DNA from: Glandiceps talaboti
Lineage: Eukaryota > Hemichordata > Enteropneusta > Spengelidae
Assembly (NCBI RefSeq): GCF_964340395.1
Contig: NC_135554.1
Coordinates: 16,188,092 to 16,252,091, forward strand
Length of the DNA: 64,000 nt
Direction: 5' to 3'
The position numbers and the translations under genes are program-made. Below, piece by piece: positions 19,646 to 32,270 of the stretch (positions within the stretch are counted from its first letter, which is position 1; every line of letters begins with the position of its first letter). The notes beneath the pieces are model-generated. The model searched no databases and was not told the DNA's origin. It was given only the letters and a program-made list of their open reading frames with translations.

Positions 19646-21663
19646 GGGACCGGTCAGTTTCTTCGGCCTGGGGGGGGGGGTGGATTGGTAGGGGGGTCAC
19701 CCTGTTTTTGAAATTGGCAGTAGGGGGAGGTCATGCTTTTTTGAAAATTGTAGATAGGGGGGGTTATTGTGTTTTAAATTGTGATGGAAGAAAAAAAACC
19801 CTTTCTACAATGGCATATAGCCTTGTCTGAAATGTGGTACATGTCAATATTTGTTCTTGTCCCTGTTTCTTACATGAATTCTTTAATATTACTTATTAGT
19901 TCAAACATAACTATACATATACATATACATGTATTACCTAGCTACCACACTAGTTACAGAACATGTCATGTAAATGCTTGGCTGTTTCACAACCAATGCT
20001 TCACTTATATTGCAGTTTGGGGCAAAAGTGAACTTGTGACTTGAAGGTTTCGTAATGGCAATTTTCATAGATAGTTTATAAATGAAGTTAATCTAAATTG
20101 TTCTACTCGTCATGTTATTGACACTACAAATCACCACATCTCATCAGATTCCAGTTTCTATTATACACTAGGTATGACCACCTAAAGTTCTCTAACATAC
20201 CGGTGACTTTATTATACATATATTAATGCCCATATACTAATGTTACATGTCTATTTTATGTGATATAGGAAACTAATTTAAAACGTACATTTAGGTTAGC
20301 TTTTCGAAGCTTGGAAATATTACCTCAAAGGTTATGAATAACCTAAACATTGCCTTAGTATCTCAAGCAAAAAACTCCATATCTGCCAGGGGGAAAACCC
20401 CAAGGACTTCCTCACCCCCAGAGGTCACTCATGCATTCAACCAACAATCAGATGCACCAACAACCTTTTTACTGTCATAATGGTATTAAACTTTTCTTAA
20501 ATATTTTCACCCTATTCTAATTTGAGATGATATTGTCTTTTCAAGATGTGAAATATTTGCCAAGATAGTCTAAAATTGCCTTAATCTCCAAATCTCCCCT
20601 ACCAATGATACTACCATTAGATGTGCTGACCTACATGTATATAATGATGCCATTTAACTTTTTAAGAACATATTTCAACCCTTAGTGTAAGTTATAAAGA
20701 ATAGTTTCTGATACTTGCTGTCTTGTAAAGCATGGATTAAGTTATTGCTTGAATGGTCTAAATAGCGTAAATATTGGCAATAAGAGTAAAAATCCTTCAG
20801 GGCTTCTAGAGGGAGACCCCCCTCAGACCCCCCGCGTGAGGTGGACATATCCCAGTCTCAAGCTCTTCCCCTCTTACTGTCAAGATGCTATCAAAGTATA
20901 TTTCAAAAGTATTTCAACCCTATGTAGTTGTTTTTTACATGTTGGTGTTGTCTTGTAAGGCTTGGAAATTATTGTCTGAAAGGGTTGAATAGTCTCAAAA
21001 TTGACTTTTCAGGGAAAAAACCTCCAGGGCTTCTAGGGGGAGACCCCCTAGGACCACCTTCCCCCTGGAGGTGTACACATCCCAGTCTCAAGATCTCTCC
21101 CCTACCTCTTACTGTCAAGATCCAATCAAACTATATTTCAAATATATTTCAACCTTATGTAGTTGCTTTTTACATGTTGGTGCTGTCTTGTAAAGCTTGG
21201 AAATGATTTTCTAAAAATGTCTGAATAGTCTCAAAATTGACTTTTTAGAGTTAAAAACCTCCTGGGCTTCTAGGGGGAGACCCCCTAGGACCCCCCATGA
21301 CAGCTGTACATATTCCCTTCTCAAACTTTCCCCCTACCGTTCACTGTCAAGATGCTATTAAACTCCTTTTCAAATATATTTACCCTGTGTAGTCAATAAT
21401 TATAATTATGATAGTGCTAACCCGGGATCTTATAAAGTAGATGCAAGACAGTCAAGCAGTCCACACTGAGTCACGATAAAAAAATACCTGTCACTCATGC
21501 GAATATCATATATGGGGGGGGGGGTCATCATGTTTTAGAATTAAGTGATAGGGGGGTCAGCCTGTTTTGGGTTTTACAGATAGGGGGGTCAGTGACTTTT
21601 TGTCGGCCTGATTTAAGAATCCACCGCCGCCCCCCCCCCAGGCTGGAGAAACTGATCGGTCCC
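19646..21663. mobile_element. Non-autonomous DNA transposon with terminal inverted repeats and TAA target duplication
   Basis: The left end begins GGGACCGGTCAGTTTCTTCG and runs into a G tract. The right end is its reverse complement (GAAACTGATCGGTCCC), giving imperfect inverted termini of roughly 30 bp plus subterminal AGGGGGGTCA-type motifs on both sides. Both ends are flanked by TAA (19643-19645 and 21664-21666), as in PIF/Harbinger elements, which make 3-bp duplications. The 2018-bp interior has no transposase frame but carries a tandem satellite. Confidence 0.75.
20290..21405. repeat. About 235-bp tandem satellite inside the inverted-repeat transposon
   Basis: Three clear units start near 20727, 20957 and 21192. 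Each has a CTTGGAAAT-type opening, a GGGCTTCTAGGGGGAGACCC block and a CTTACTGTCAAGAT-type segment. One or two more diverged units lie upstream from about 20290. Open frames across the units are not conserved and contain stops. Confidence 0.8.
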
Positions 21664-22203
21664 TAACTTGTACATTATGCACTTTGTGGTAACATACTAT
21701 CCTTATTAAAAAAAATACTGACATTGTGGATACGTTCTAAAAAAATAAATCAATACGTTAGAAAAATAAAAGTAATACTGAATGAATGTCAACCCCGGGA
21801 AGACAAGCTAGCTACGGACACTTTTAATTAATAGGATGGCGTAGAATAAACGAATGAAACTTTCGCTTTTAACAATAGAGGGCGTGAATAATTGGCAGAT
21901 AGGACAGCGGGGACACCTTTGCTAGCCAGGGTGCTAGCAGTGCGTTCTGAGGTCATTTGAACTTGTAATATATGTGTATTGTCTAAATTTGACTGTATAA
22001 ACTTGAATTCCATTCATGTTTGATGGGTATTTGAAAGAAAAAATCTTTATGTTTGGACTGTACTTTAAGTGGATCTGTAATGTGAGCTCTTGCACTTTCC
22101 ACATGTCCTTGTATGTTGCTGTATGTTGATGGGTCCAAACAGTCGCCCCCCTCCCAGAAATCAAATGATTTACTATACCCCTTATATAATTAGTTAGAGA
22201 GAT

Positions 22204-22240
22204 CTTGGAGTAATTATACTGTCAGTATAATTACTCCAAG
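22204..22240. repeat. Perfect 18-bp hairpin with one-base loop
   Basis: CTTGGAGTAATTATACTG, a single T, then its exact complement. It is intergenic. Confidence 0.92.
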
Positions 22241-22284
22241 GAGAGACTAACATCATTGACTGACTAATGAATGACTGACTGTCA

Positions 22285-22960
22285 GTGTCCTGGACAATTC
22301 ACAAGTCAACCTACTTATCTTCCATTCGTTATTCAAATTGGGGAAACTGCATAATAGATTTGATTAATAAATATAGTGAGAGCAATATTTGGTCTTGTAT
22401 TTGCAATTTAACTCTACCCGGTACCCCAAATATATTTGTATCATTCAGGACAACCTGTGTAAAGAGTTTTATAAGTCTTGGTATGATGGCTTATATGATA
22501 TCACAAGAAACAGAAGTGACAAAAATAAACTTAACATATAGAACTTTTAAGTTGGTATTTGAACTATAAAGTTATCTTGCTAAGATTAATTGAGAATCCC
22601 AATTGCCTTAAATTACTTGCAAAATTTGAGTTTCTGATTTTCATTCACAAACAGAGTTGGGTAGAGTGTTTACGCCAAAAAATCCTGCAAACGAAAGATT
22701 TTGCAAGTCTTGTGCTACAATTGTTGAAGATGAATATCATTTTTTTTATGGATTGTCCACAACATTATAATGAGAGAGAGGTTTTATTGTCTTCTATGTC
22801 ACTGAAATGTGCTTACTATACTATGTCTATGTTTTTACTATACAATGCTTTCCAGAGCATGTTTGTAAGTAATAAAAAGCGTGTTGTATTTCATATATTT
22901 TCATGTTTATTATTATTTCACCAGGAAATAAAAACAAAACAAAAATACAATAACAAATAC
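22285..22960 (+). mobile_element. LINE relic, zinc-knuckle-like region after the reverse transcriptase
   Basis: Translated pieces in two or three frames read SDFHSQTELGR, NPANERFCKSCA, IVEDEYHFF and MDCPQHYNERE. This is the Cys-Cys-His-Cys region found C-terminal to many non-LTR reverse transcriptases. The frame breaks in a T8 run near 22741 and elsewhere, so the copy is dead. Its 5' part is missing. Confidence 0.72.
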
Positions 22961-22984
22961 ATAAATTTAACAAAATATATACAA

Positions 22985-23110
22985 TTGTTGTGTCAACATC
23001 GTCGGCGAAGAGACGAACTTGAGATTTCAGGTTGTCTGGAAGGTCGTTGCACGTGCTGCTGTGACGAGAGAAGTAGGCCTAGTACTGCACCCTGGGGACC
23101 CCAACGTCAA
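22985..23110 (-). mobile_element. LINE reverse transcriptase palm fragment
   Basis: On the minus strand GVPQGAVLGLLL is followed, after a frameshift, by NDLPDNLKSQVRLFADD. These are the conserved SGVPQGSVLGP and FADD palm motifs of a CR1/Jockey-type reverse transcriptase. Only about 125 bases are recognisable. It lies next to, and opposite in strand to, the LINE relic on its left. Confidence 0.7.
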
Positions 23111-24544
23111 CAGAATGATAAAGCTATGCCAGGGCTATGTTGGTTGCGAAGTCGTAATGACATCGTCCGTGACGGGTTGGATATTTTGAGGGCCCAGTGA
23201 AACAGCGCCTCCGACGACGTACGACATGCTACGCGACAACTTTCCCTGAGGTCATAGTTCGCGAGATTGCAATGCGAGTTGTCTTTTCGATCGTGACGTG
23301 CCGTGAGTTGTTGACATGACACAGCATTACACAACCTGACTGCATTCGTGGAAACCGAAAGCGCGTTGATTGAGTGACCGGAGATGACGCATGAACTGTG
23401 AAATCAAGATAAAGGTCAGTATTTCCATGTGTCTGTATATTTAAGTTATTTGTCGAAATTTTCTGCGAAGCCTCGTCTGCGCTGCTAATGCCCTTCGCTC
23501 GAAAACGAATGTCACCAGACCGACACACAGTGTAGCTAGCCACTCACAGTCGTTAGTCTATGTGTTGCTGTTACAAAGACTTGTACAGGTAATGCAAGGT
23601 GTACACAGGTGAGTCCCCATTTCTGCTTGATCGTTATTTTCAAATTCAGATGCCCGGTCGTAAGAGTTTGTTGGTGTGATATGTGTACGTCATGTACGTG
23701 GTAATCACGGAGGGGCTCATAAGTCCATAACCCTTGATTGATCGTCGACTTTACTGGTAACCTCAAAGGCAACCAACCACAACCATGATCAGTTCTTACA
23801 ATTTACATGTCTTAGGAAAGGAATTAATCAGTGAGAGTTGTAAATATGGTAACATTGCCTATTCAGAGATCTATCGGAAGAGACTTTTACACGTAAGTTA
23901 CTAGTAAATTCGAATTTTACAAAACCACCAAAGACCATTACTGCAGTGCAAATTGGCTGGGGGGGGGGGGATACACATCGTACGGTATACAATATATACT
24001 ACATGTATATTCTCAAACCCTGTCTTGTCCATGCTACAAACAGTTCATGGGCTTTTTTGCTTCATTGAAATTCTATGGTTTAGTTTACTGTCAAATACTG
24101 CATGTGTGTCAAATTCCCAAAAGTCCATACTAGTTTTAGAACAGAGTGATTTACACTAGGCCTCCAATTAAATTATTGCAAATGAAAAGATAATTACATG
24201 TACATTGAAAAAAATTATCTTACAAGTTACATACTATAACGCGTACTCTATGACAGGATGAGTTATTTTAACAAATTTTCTTTGATTTTTTTGCACTCTT
24301 TCATGTGATTGAAATTAAAAAAAGAATATATTATACACAGTCTTGAAAATGTAATATATAACATTCTGATTTGATGTCATTTACACTTTTGTTTATCTGT
24401 TTTGCACATTGTCATCTGAATGAATGTAATTATAGTCCGTCAGTAACTCTGTCTTACAGTTGTGATTCTTTGTATGTACATGTATACGATTTTAAAGTCA
24501 TAATGGAGGAGGTATTACGATTAGTCTGTACAAGTGATATTAAG

Positions 24545-25165
24545 AAATTATATGTATAATAATAATGATAATAATTACTTTATTCATTATGAAAAAATGA
24601 AGATTCTTTGCAACTACATAGCCACAGATTACATTTACACAAATGAAAACCAATGAAAAGTAGAGATTACAATACATATGAATACATACATTTACAATGT
24701 AGCAGTGATTACATCAATACATGTTATTGATGAGTTGAACTGATCTTGGCACGAAACTTAACTTAAACCTGTTTGTACGTGCATGTGGTACTCTTATTAG
24801 GCGACGGCCACTTGGGACATATTCATATTCTGTATGTACAATGTAGTGGATGTGTTAAATCTTTGATAATTTTTATAGCGCTGTAGTCTTAATCGCTTTG
24901 TCTTTATACAATATAGAGTTATCAGATAGTTTGTAGGTTTCATTATCAACTAATTTTCTGCATTATGTTCCTAGGACGGTTTAGATCGTGTTTAAGATAG
25001 GTAGGCAGCATATCATAGAAAGCAGTGTTAGCATAGCTGAGAACTGTATAAATAGTTGAATTGTAGAACATAGCAATGACATTGGAACTAACAGTAACAT
25101 TTAACTTTCTCATGGACCTTACATAATACAACCTTTTATTTGCCTTATTTTTATTAGACGTAAAT
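24545..25165 (-). mobile_element. 5'-truncated LINE relic (CR1/Rex-like), minus strand
   Basis: The minus strand encodes FYNSTIYTVLSYANTAFYDM, then LNRPRNIM, and after a broken stretch VPSGRRLIRVPHARTNRFKL and SFVPRSVQLINNMY, ending in a stop. This is the usual C-terminal end of a non-LTR reverse transcriptase. The 3' tail is an AATAATAATGATAATAA-type repeat at 24558-24582 as seen on the plus strand. Internal stops show it is inactive. Confidence 0.8.
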
Positions 25166-25411
25166 GATCATCATACAAATACAGGATACTAAATGACAAA
25201 CAGGTCTAATATCTTATTTTATTACAACACTACTTTCATTTAATAGACACTCTAGTTCTCTATTTTGAATACATTGTACTATATACCAATGGCTATGTCA
25301 ACCTGTAGCTACTATACGTTCACCATTTATTTATTAGCACATTTTCTTTGAAACCCAAGTTGTAGACTTGTGTAGATACAATTTAATATAAAGACTTCAG
25401 ACAACAGTAGT

Positions 25412-26262
25412 GTAGTCTAGTGTAATCTAGTCTAGTCTAATCCAGTCTATTCTAGTCTAATCTTGTCTAACCTACTCTAGTCTAATCTAGTCTAATCTAG
25501 TCTAGTCTAGTCTCATCTAGTCTAGTCTAGTCTAGTCTAGTTTTGTCTAGTCTAGTCTAGTCTAGTCTAGTCTAGTCTAGTGGTCTACTGTCTAGTGTAG
25601 TCCAGTCTAGTCTAGTGCAGTGTAGTTTAGTGTACATTAGTGTAGTGAAGTCTAATCTAGTCTACTCTAGTCTAGTGGTCTACTGTCTAGTATAGTCCAG
25701 TCTAGTCTAGTGCAGTGTAGTTTAGTGTACAGTAATGTAGTGAAGTCTAATCTAGTCTAGTCTAGTCTCGTCTCGTCTAATCTATCTATTCTACTCTAGT
25801 CTAGTCTTGTTTAGTCTAGTCCAGTCTAGTGGTCTACTGTCTAGTCTAGTGCAGTGTAGTTTAGTGTACATTAGTGTAGTGAAGTCTAATCTAGTCTACT
25901 CTAGCCTAGTGGTCTACTGTCTAGTATAGTCCAGTCTAGTCTAGTGCAGTGTAGTTTAGTGTACAGTAATGTAGTGAAGTCTAATCTAGTCTAGTCTAGT
26001 CTAGTCTCGTCTCGTCTAATCTATCTATTCTACTCTAGTCTAGTCTTGTTTAGTCTAGTCCAGTCTAGTGGTCTACTGTCTAGTCTAGTGCAGTGTAGTT
26101 TAGTGTACAGTAGTGTAGTGTAGTCTAATCTAGTCTAGTTTAGTCCAGTCTAGTCTAGTGGTCTACTGTCTAGTCTAGTCTAGTCTAGTCTAGTGCAGTG
26201 TAGTTTAGCCTACGGTGTACAGTAGTGTAGTGTAGTCTAATCTAGTCTAGTTTACTCTAGTG
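25412..26262. repeat. TCTAG-type satellite with higher-order repeats
   Basis: About 850 bases built from TCTAG pentamers and variants (TCTCG, TCCAG, TGTAG). A longer block containing GGTCTACTGTCTAGT, GTGCAGTGTAGTTTAGTG and a TCTATCTATTCTACTC segment repeats several times at spacings near 190-260 bp. This shows second-level amplification. Confidence 0.92.
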
Positions 26263-26548
26263 TACAAAGTGTACTAATTTTTTCCAAAATCATACCCTAT
26301 TCCCAGACTTTTATCCTTTGTTCTACTGTTATTTTCATAAAAATAAGACAGATGACAGTACTGTCACTTTGATGAATTACTTTATGTTTACAATTCCCTA
26401 AGTATACAATGTACTGACCTGACTGAACATACACCTGTTGATATGTATTTTGAATAGTGTATGAACTATGATTAATACATGTATGAGCTCAGTTACTCAG
26501 TAACTACATGGTCAGGTTTTAAAAAGGAAATTATAAAATCCTAAATAT

Positions 26549-26660
26549 GCCTAGTCTGGATGTCAATGTGGTCTCTAACTATAGGTGTAAATTGTAACAA
26601 TACTGTATAGGGACTAGACTAAAATATGCCAGGACCACTCTTAAATTCTCCATTTCGTTG
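26549..26660. repeat. Interspersed repeat, copy also in ABCA intron 1
   Basis: The segment from CTAGTCTGGATGTCAA to GGACTAGACTA resembles 35848-35945 (TAGTCTGGATGCCAA to GAGCTAGACTA). The class is unknown. The ends are weakly inverted, so a small MITE is possible. Confidence 0.5.
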
Positions 26661-27082
26661 TTGTAGTTTTTTGTTTCCTTATGAGTCTGATTTTAAGCAT
26701 GATAGCTATGTCGTGACGGTGATGGCTGTACAATCTATAAGTTCAGTTACTGTTTCTCATAAGAATAAGAAAAAAACTAGTAATTTAGGGTAATCAGGAA
26801 TTTCCCCATTGTATCAATTCAATCCTGCAACTTAAATTTGACAGATTTTGAGATTCTGAGTTTGGTGATATTAGTCTGTGTTACAGGATGTACAGAGTGT
26901 AAGATAAGTCATCTTGTTCAGTCCTAGTATCCCTTGAGTGCTGGCTGATAGCATGGCACGAATGTCTATATCTTACAGACTATGAGTAACAGTACTTTAA
27001 GAAAAACACTCAAGATGTAAAAACATCAGATTTAGAATATAGATCACATGATACTGTGTCATTTAATGTGATACATGTACTA

Positions 27083-27259
27083 CAGATCACCCTGTTGACA
27101 TGGTAACAAACACAGATCATCCTGTTGACATGGTAACAAACACAGATAACCATGTTTACATGGTAACAAACACAGATCAGCATATTGACGGTAACAAACA
27201 TTGCATCCTGTTGAAATGGCAACAAACACAGATAACCCTGTTGACATGGTAACAAATAC
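27083..27259. repeat. 30-bp minisatellite, about six copies
   Basis: Unit CCTGTTGACATGGTAACAAA plus CACAGATCAT, intergenic. An open frame across it on the minus strand (ICVCYHVN repeats) reflects the unit length being a multiple of three. Confidence 0.9.
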
Positions 27260-29240
27260 TTCCTTGCTGGTAATAGGTTTTACAACCTGTTTGCATGATT
27301 TGTGATATATGGTCCTGAATTTTGATGTCCACAGATTTCTCCTAAAATGTGGTCCTTCATAATTTCAAATTTGAGAGAGATTCAAACTTCCATCATGTCA
27401 ACACAACCTTGTTCTACCTTTGACTACATGGTACAGTGTATGTTGTTAGCTTAGACGATTCAGAGTTCAGAGGTCATTAACCCTATATGACGCTATCAAC
27501 CATTAACCAATGTCTATATTCTAGTTTCATTTTGATAAATAGTTTGAAATGTGAACAAAAAGACATTTACAGGAATATGAGTAAGATTTCCTTTTTGACC
27601 TTTATTTCTTTCATATATGGTTTTAGATTTTCTCCTAATATTGAAAGTGATCAACCTTTCCTGCTATTAGAACAATAAAAATAAACAACAATATATGAAG
27701 GAAAAAAAGGTATGAAATACAAAAATATAGCCATATTCCTACATCAGATTGTAGACAACATGGATAAACTCCTCATAGAAAATTTTTAGAATGATATGAA
27801 ATAAATGTGATTATGAATTTTTATGCCTCATCTTTTCTTTCAAGAGAGAGAGATATATAATATGACTGTTTGATAGGTGGCCAGTTCATTGCTGTACCCT
27901 TTTTTATCACTTTGTTGTATTACCATTTCATGTACTACTTCATGTAAGGCAAAAAAAAAAATTGTTTCTGGTCAGGACAGTTTGTCTAAAATGGTGCATA
28001 TTTTTTATTTTTTATTTTTTTTAATTTAAATTTGTTTTTTATTCTCAACAAACCTGTAACTCAGTCTACTATTCATGGCAGTTTTTTTTGTGGGGGGCCT
28101 AATAGTACATTGTACATTGTAACTGGTAGATGCAACCTATCATCATTCATTTATCATCATATTTACCACCATCGGTTATTATTACTTTCACTGTCAGAAA
28201 CATGTTGTTGTCAATATTATGGGATATTCACTATTTGTCATCAAATTTTCCAGTTGTATTTAATTTTACATCATATCGACGGGCACTCCTTGAATATAAA
28301 GCAGTCATCCATTGAATATTGATTTTTGTCTGTATTCTTACAAAATCCAATATTATGTTTATAACATGAAGTCAGTGTTTAGTATAGGTGGTCAACACTC
28401 CATTCCATCCACACGCACAACAGCACATGATTGCATTTGTATGGTTGGATATTTATCATATTAATACATGAATATTTACTCTGTTGCTATGAATGGCATA
28501 CTGTATTCCTTTACAATGAAACACTAAAATGTAAATATATTTATTCATAGTAACATTATGTTCATTTGTTTAATATAGATTCATCTGTAATAATAATACA
28601 TGTAGTACATATAAGGTTACCATAGCCGTGCCCCCACCATCAGTAGTAATAATAGTACATGCAAGGTTACCATATCGGTGCCCCCACCATCAGTATCACC
28701 CATCAGCAATTTTTCCCCAAGGTGACCCGGTCTATCAGCAAAATATTTCAATCATCAACAAAATTTTGTGATAGGTGTACTTAAATTGATAACATACCAG
28801 AATTGCATTATGTATGTATATATACTCATAATGATCTATTCATGTGTAAACAGCATCACACATTTTATGAATACCTTTAAAATTGTATTATTCATCTGCC
28901 ATAATCCAATTTGATGTTGGTTTTTTATCTCCATATTGTCAAGCTTAATTCGTCAGTTATATATTTTGTTTTTTAAATCTGATATTAACATATTCTTGAT
29001 ACGACTATTGTACAAATACAAACCCTGGTCAGATTTTTATATCCATTGTTTGTTGTATTTAAGGTTTATGATATGCCTAATACTTTTCTGAGTTGTAAGA
29101 AAGAAACCATTGTTCCTCATATGATTTACTGATCTAGGATATTTTTATTTATAGTTTATTGATATTTATTAAGACAAAATGAGTGTAACTTGCATCTAAA
29201 TTCTACGTCTGCTACCTTCCCATCCCACCCATACATACAT
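27260..29240. other. Gene-free intergenic stretch with small repeats
   Basis: No coding support. It contains a repeat at 27947-28086 (GTTTCTGGTC, then CAACAAACCTGTAACTCAG and ATTCATGGCAGTT) that has a second copy at 61482-61580 in ABCA intron 32. It also has a 56-bp direct duplication at 28610-28695 around GGTTACCATA and GTGCCCCCACCATCAG. Confidence 0.55.
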
Positions 29241-29241
29241 G

Positions 29242-29625
29242 TAGCCTAGAATCCAGTTGCGTGGTAATAATTGCATGGTTTCACATTTCCCCTACCATGC
29301 CTGGCATTTTGCTAACAGCCTGTTGCATTAATGAAGCTATGGCCTGAAAGCAAGTGCAAATTCTTATTTGGGTTTTTAAATCCTTCCTGCTGTAAGATGC
29401 TGTCAGTAACATATCACCTCATGATTAGAACCAACTCAGAGGGTTGAGTTGTACACCAATGTATATACTAAAAACATGATTACCATATTCAATGTTACTG
29501 TGGGAAATCATACTCTAATTTTGAGTTTGATTTGAATATACGACCATTATAATTTATAGCATAATGCTAGGTGTGGTAGGGGAAAAGTGAAAGCAAAATC
29601 TCCACATGACTGGATTCCATGGCTA
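29242..29625. mobile_element. MITE with about 65-bp imperfect terminal inverted repeats
   Basis: The left end TAGCCTAGAATCCAGT and the right end ACTGGATTCCATGGCTA are inverted copies. The inversion extends through CATTTCCCCTACCATGCC on the left and its counterpart near 29570-29595. It has no coding capacity. Confidence 0.7.
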
Positions 29626-29938
29626 ACTCATCCACTTCAAACCAAAAGATTTCTCCATGTACATATAGTACATACAACACATATACATGTATATATATTA
29701 AGGGCATAAAGTACTTCAGACTGTATATAATACATTATGTTATTTTCTACTTCAAATGTTCATACATCAGCCAAGGAGGTTAACTTTTTGGGGCAAGTTA
29801 TTCTAGGAACAAAATGCAGGTAAATTCTAAGAGCAAACTGCAGGCACATTCTAAATTTTAGGAGCAAATGCTCGTAAACTTTGAAAGTTATGAGCGAAGA
29901 AAAACATCAACATTCATTTCCTCTTCATATTGCTTTAA

Positions 29939-30005
29939 AGTGTTGAATTCACAAATACGTATAAGTAAGTTAGACAAGTTAGAATTATTTTGTGAATTCA
30001 ACACT
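29939..30005. repeat. 17-bp perfect inverted repeat with 33-base spacer
   Basis: Arms 29939-29955 (AGTGTTGAATTCACAAA) and 29989-30005 are exact complements. It makes overlapping open frames appear on both strands. Confidence 0.85.
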
Positions 30006-30959
30006 ATAAAGCTATATTCTTTCATTGATTTTTTCAAAATCCCATTTATTTCTATGTTAAGAATTCGAATAATATTGTATTTAATTAAAATTATTTTTAT
30101 GATTTCAATGATTATAAAAATAGACATTTTTAATGGCCACCTAGGTATTATATTACTACTATGTTTCTTTGTTCACTCAGGTGAGTGAAATATGTGTATA
30201 TTCTACTGTGTGTAGTAACAAACCACCCTTGTGTCATAACTATTTCCTGCATCATTACAGGAAAATGATGCTGATGAGAGTTGACTACTCAGTATGCGTG
30301 CTAGAAATATGATATAATCATATCGTATATCAGTTGACTTTCATCATCTCATTTGTGCAGATTGCAGATAGATTTGAAGATAGGGAGTTAAAGAATATGT
30401 TGGCAAATTTTAGTGTTCATGCAGTCTTTTAAAAAAGTCAGCTTGTTAATGGTTAATTAAAATATAATGTGTTCTTTGCATGGTAGTTAACAAACCATAC
30501 TGTAAATATGTACATGTATATTTAACCTTTAGACCTCTGGTTAAAAACAGGTATACATTTAATATATCGACAACCATACCCTAATATATGGTTGGTGTAC
30601 GATGGAAAGGTCGATGAACTTTCCTGTTGCCATGGATTTTTAAAAAAAATATTTACTTCTGCTATTATTTAAATAGCCTTGAATGTACATTTTTCTGTCA
30701 TGCCCTGGTGACAGTGGTGTATTTTGACCTAGGGCAAGTCTTAGTACTGTGGATGATTTAGAACATTTTTTCAGTTCTTTTATTTTTCAATATTTGTGTA
30801 AATTTTTTGATTAAATACATGTGGACAGTCTGTACATTATGTGGTACACTGATGAAGTACCATATGCCATAAGATCCCCATCACTTCTTCATATGTGGCA
30901 GTTGATAATTTGAAATCTTATATTTATAAGCCAAACACATATTTTGAAATTGAGTATGG

Positions 30960-31050
30960 CCACCACTCGTGCAGAAACCTGGTATTCTACTTGTAAGCAG
31001 TAAGAAACCAGAATACCCAGAGAAAACCTACATGCACCTTTTTGAAACAA
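30960..31050 (-). mobile_element. SINE tail fragment
   Basis: On the minus strand the TTTTCTCTGGGTATTCTGGTTTC segment matches the TCTCTGGGTATTCCAGTTTC body of the tRNA-headed repeat at 55983-56200. Only the tail portion is recognisable. Confidence 0.5.
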
Positions 31051-32025
31051 AAACAGAATCAACACATTTATACATGTATAGACTTTAAGATTTGATAAAA
31101 TCTAAGTTAGGCCACCCTTGTATTTGTATTCCTATATTTCTCATGACCCAACTGACCTTATATTTCTGCAATCCAGTGAAATATTTAAAAAAAGATCAAC
31201 AGGTGTCGTGGCTGGGGTAGAAATGAATTCACAACAATGGTATTATTACGGTACTAGTATCTTGATGAAAATTATCATTATTGCTGAAATTCAGGAATTT
31301 TAATAAAACAAATGGTTGACCATTTCAAATTTTCAGTTGTCTTCCAGGTTGTTGAAAATATCATTAAATCATCACCAATATGTACATATACACTTATTTT
31401 TTATTAAACTTTATTTTTTTTTAACCGACCGACCCATGTGTTATTGTGAGAAACATAAATAATACAATGAAAGTAAGGTCACCTTTATAGACGCAAATGA
31501 GCTAAAAAAAACCAAAAAAAACAAAAAAAACCACCAACCAAATTATTCAGTAACTGTGATGATTTACTCTTCAATGACACTTCCATATATGATAAATTAC
31601 TCAATGAAAAATTAACAAAATATTAATCAGCCATAAATGAATTGTGATACTGAAAATACAAGGGTTATTAATTGATATGAGAAAGTATGATATTAGCATG
31701 GTATTAATATTTTGAATGATATTTAAATGGGGTCATCATATCATTAGCCAATTTGCTAAATTAGTTATTGTTATGAATAAAGTCATACATAGGCTGATTT
31801 ATCAGATAAATTCAGATCATCATGTTTGCTACAAATATTTAACATTATTAATTGACTATCAGGTACATATTATAATCTTTGACATAAACATTTTAAGTGT
31901 CTGTCAAGTACATATCAAATACATATATGTGATAGTTATATAATTAAACTCACTAACTAAAGAAATCTGAATATTAACAGACGAATTGTGATAAATGCTT
32001 TGCTTGGAGAACATGTACAGATAGA

Positions 32026-32270
32026 GTAATGACATTACTACTCACAGAGTCAAAATATCTCTTGGAAGCGAATCCGAAATTGTCGGCGACATCCCATCAG
32101 TCGCATCGCGTCAAGGGTGTACTTCAATGAGCGATTTGCCACATGTCTCAGAAGAGAGCTTGAGAGAAATAATTGTAATACACCCCTGACAATGCTGACG
32201 AGATGTCGGCAAAAATTTGAGATTCGGTTCCAAGAAATATTTAGACTCTTGTGAGTAGAAATATCATTAC
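32026..32270. mobile_element. Foldback MITE, 245 bp
   Basis: Almost the whole element is an inverted repeat. GTAATGACATTACTACTCAC at the left pairs with the right end GTGAGTAGAAATATCATTAC, and similarity continues through about 90 bases on each side, with GCGAATCC versus GGTTC blocks and the GTCGGC motif. It has no coding capacity. Confidence 0.75.

Noticed and set aside
25412-26262. CRISPR-like array
   Set aside because: The repeats are contiguous pentamers without spacers, in an animal genome.
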